In this document: positions 40,350-40,869 of the stretch, in pieces
Position numbering within the stretch: position 1 is the first letter of the stretch
How the letters are laid out: the number at the start of each line of letters is the position of its first letter
Assembly: GCA_036702975.1 (NCBI GenBank)
Contig: DATNPX010000023.1
Coordinates: 1-40,869, forward strand
Reading direction: 5' to 3'
Length of the DNA stretch: 40,869 nt
Source of the DNA: DATNPX01 sp036702975
Lineage (GTDB): Bacteria; Cyanobacteriota; Vampirovibrionia; Obscuribacterales; Obscuribacteraceae
Notes under the pieces: model-generated
What the model was told of the DNA's origin: nothing
Seen by the model: the letters and a program-made list of their open reading frames with translations, nothing else
The model's database searches: none
Program-made: the position numbers and the translations under genes

Positions 40350-40869
40350 ATGAATGACTCAATCTGGCTCGAACTGCTGCGTTATGCACGTTGGGCACCA
40401 TCACCGCACAACATGCAACCGTGGCTGTTCAAGCTCGAATCGGAAAGCGAATGCACGCTGTTCTACGATCCCAATCGGCTCCTGCCGGGCACCAATCCGA
40501 CGGGAAGCTTCATGGCCTGCGGCTTCGGCATCTTGCTCGAAACTCTGGACATCGCGGCAGCGCCGCTTGAACTCAAGGTCGCTGTTCAATTCGAAACGAA
40601 ATTCCTGGACTCGACCAAGCATGGACCACAGCGGTACGCGAGTCTTCGGCTGGTGCCGCGCGGCATCGGCGCGAAGGAACCGCTGGACCGCCAGTTGATC
40701 TTCGACCGGCGCACCTCGCGCCTGCCCTACGACGGACGCAAGATACCGGCACATGTCTACGATGAACTGACCGCAGTAGCGGCGAGCTACGGGCATCAGT
40801 TCGAATACTCCACCGATGCCAAAGAGGTGGCGTGGGTGGTGGCACTAAATGCCGACACCATGTTCTACG
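40350..40869 (+). CDS. Nitroreductase-family FMN protein, N-terminal part (runs off window)
   Basis: 173 residues are visible, starting MNDSIWLELLRYARWAPSPH followed by NMQPWLF, the FMN-phosphate-binding opening of nitroreductase-fold proteins (R-W-A-P-S-x-H-N-x-Q-P-W). IFDRRTSRLPYDGRKIP further on, with R-R-(T/S)-x-R-x-x-(Y/F), is common in the long Acg-like branch. The reaction would be NAD(P)H-dependent reduction of nitro, quinone or enone groups; substrate unknown. GAGGAGG lies just before the ATG. The gene is distinctly GC-richer than the preceding kilobases, as are the patatin and DAO genes. Its 3' end is outside the window. Confidence 0.8.
   Translation, partial: MNDSIWLELLRYARWAPSPHNMQPWLFKLESESECTLFYDPNRLLPGTNPTGSFMACGFGILLETLDIAAAPLELKVAVQFETKFLDSTKHGPQRYASLRLVPRGIGAKEPLDRQLIFDRRTSRLPYDGRKIPAHVYDELTAVAASYGHQFEYSTDAKEVAWVVALNADTMFY

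Noticed and set aside
1..40869. CRISPR arrays
   Set aside because: Repeated units found (20-bp at 33905, 18-bp at 37335, hairpins at 25006-25169) are tandem or structural, without regular repeat-spacer alternation; no cas genes.

Overview
The window reads as chromosomal DNA of a free-living, Gram-negative-type bacterium with accessory-rich, loosely packed gene content. Signs are Sec signal peptides on several exported proteins, mostly GGAG-type ribosome binding sites, many intrinsic terminators, single genes rather than long operons, and long non-coding gaps. Background base composition is close to balanced, with three clearly GC-richer islands. A large-genome, non-photosynthetic cyanobacterial relative (Melainabacteria/Obscuribacterales type) would fit the mix of proteins, but that is only an impression: no rRNA or marker gene is present.

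Layout. 1-139 is the end of an IS3-family element. 222-4815 holds a PIN_8-like protein, a prepilin-peptidase homologue without its catalytic aspartates, a secreted anthrax-lethal-factor-like metalloprotease and a TPR protein. 4816-7500 is a gene graveyard (a 5'-truncated ORF, a truncated gp88-like gene, a frameshifted HEPN-like gene). 7511-9321 has an HxlR regulator divergent from an SDR, then a decayed secreted-protein gene and a strong terminator. 9419-13449 has three exported or membrane-linked proteins, including a PH-domain/alpha-beta-hydrolase fusion whose nucleophile is Ala, and a TIM-barrel glycosidase-like protein. 13575-18310 is redox and amino-acid metabolism: Bfd, D-amino-acid oxidase, aminotransferase, SDR, peroxiredoxin.

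The metabolic centrepiece is a three-gene minus-strand operon at 24059-18393. It encodes a CGS-like/cysteine-synthase-like fusion, a fold-type III PLP decarboxylase and a second CGS-like enzyme, so PLP fold types I, II and III sit in one transcription unit. The fused CGS domain has lost its PLP lysine while its free paralogue keeps it. I know of no described pathway with this arrangement.

The most striking non-coding object is at 24949-25213. Four consecutive hairpins present the identical ten-base loop TCAGGGGTGT on stems of unrelated sequence, and a UUCG-capped terminator follows. G-U wobble pairs show that the plus strand is the RNA. The design resembles CsrB/RsmZ protein-sponge RNAs, but the loop has GGGG where CsrA sites have GGA.

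25479-29909 has a PlsC acyltransferase with a P-loop kinase, a cupin-like protein with a DUF4239 membrane protein, and a ureohydrolase lacking two metal ligands. 30344-32765 has a long structured hairpin, a GC-rich patatin, a cluster of strong palindromes, and an AbiEi/DUF6088-like protein preceded by a tiny ORF that starts inside a palindrome arm. 33072-37330 has a membrane hydroxylase, a GT87-type glycosyltransferase and a membrane protein. The last two are each preceded by a copy of a duplicated about 150-base structured leader. 37521-40869 has a hypothetical protein, an M20 amidohydrolase with a small upstream ORF, and a GC-rich nitroreductase that runs off the end behind a structured leader.
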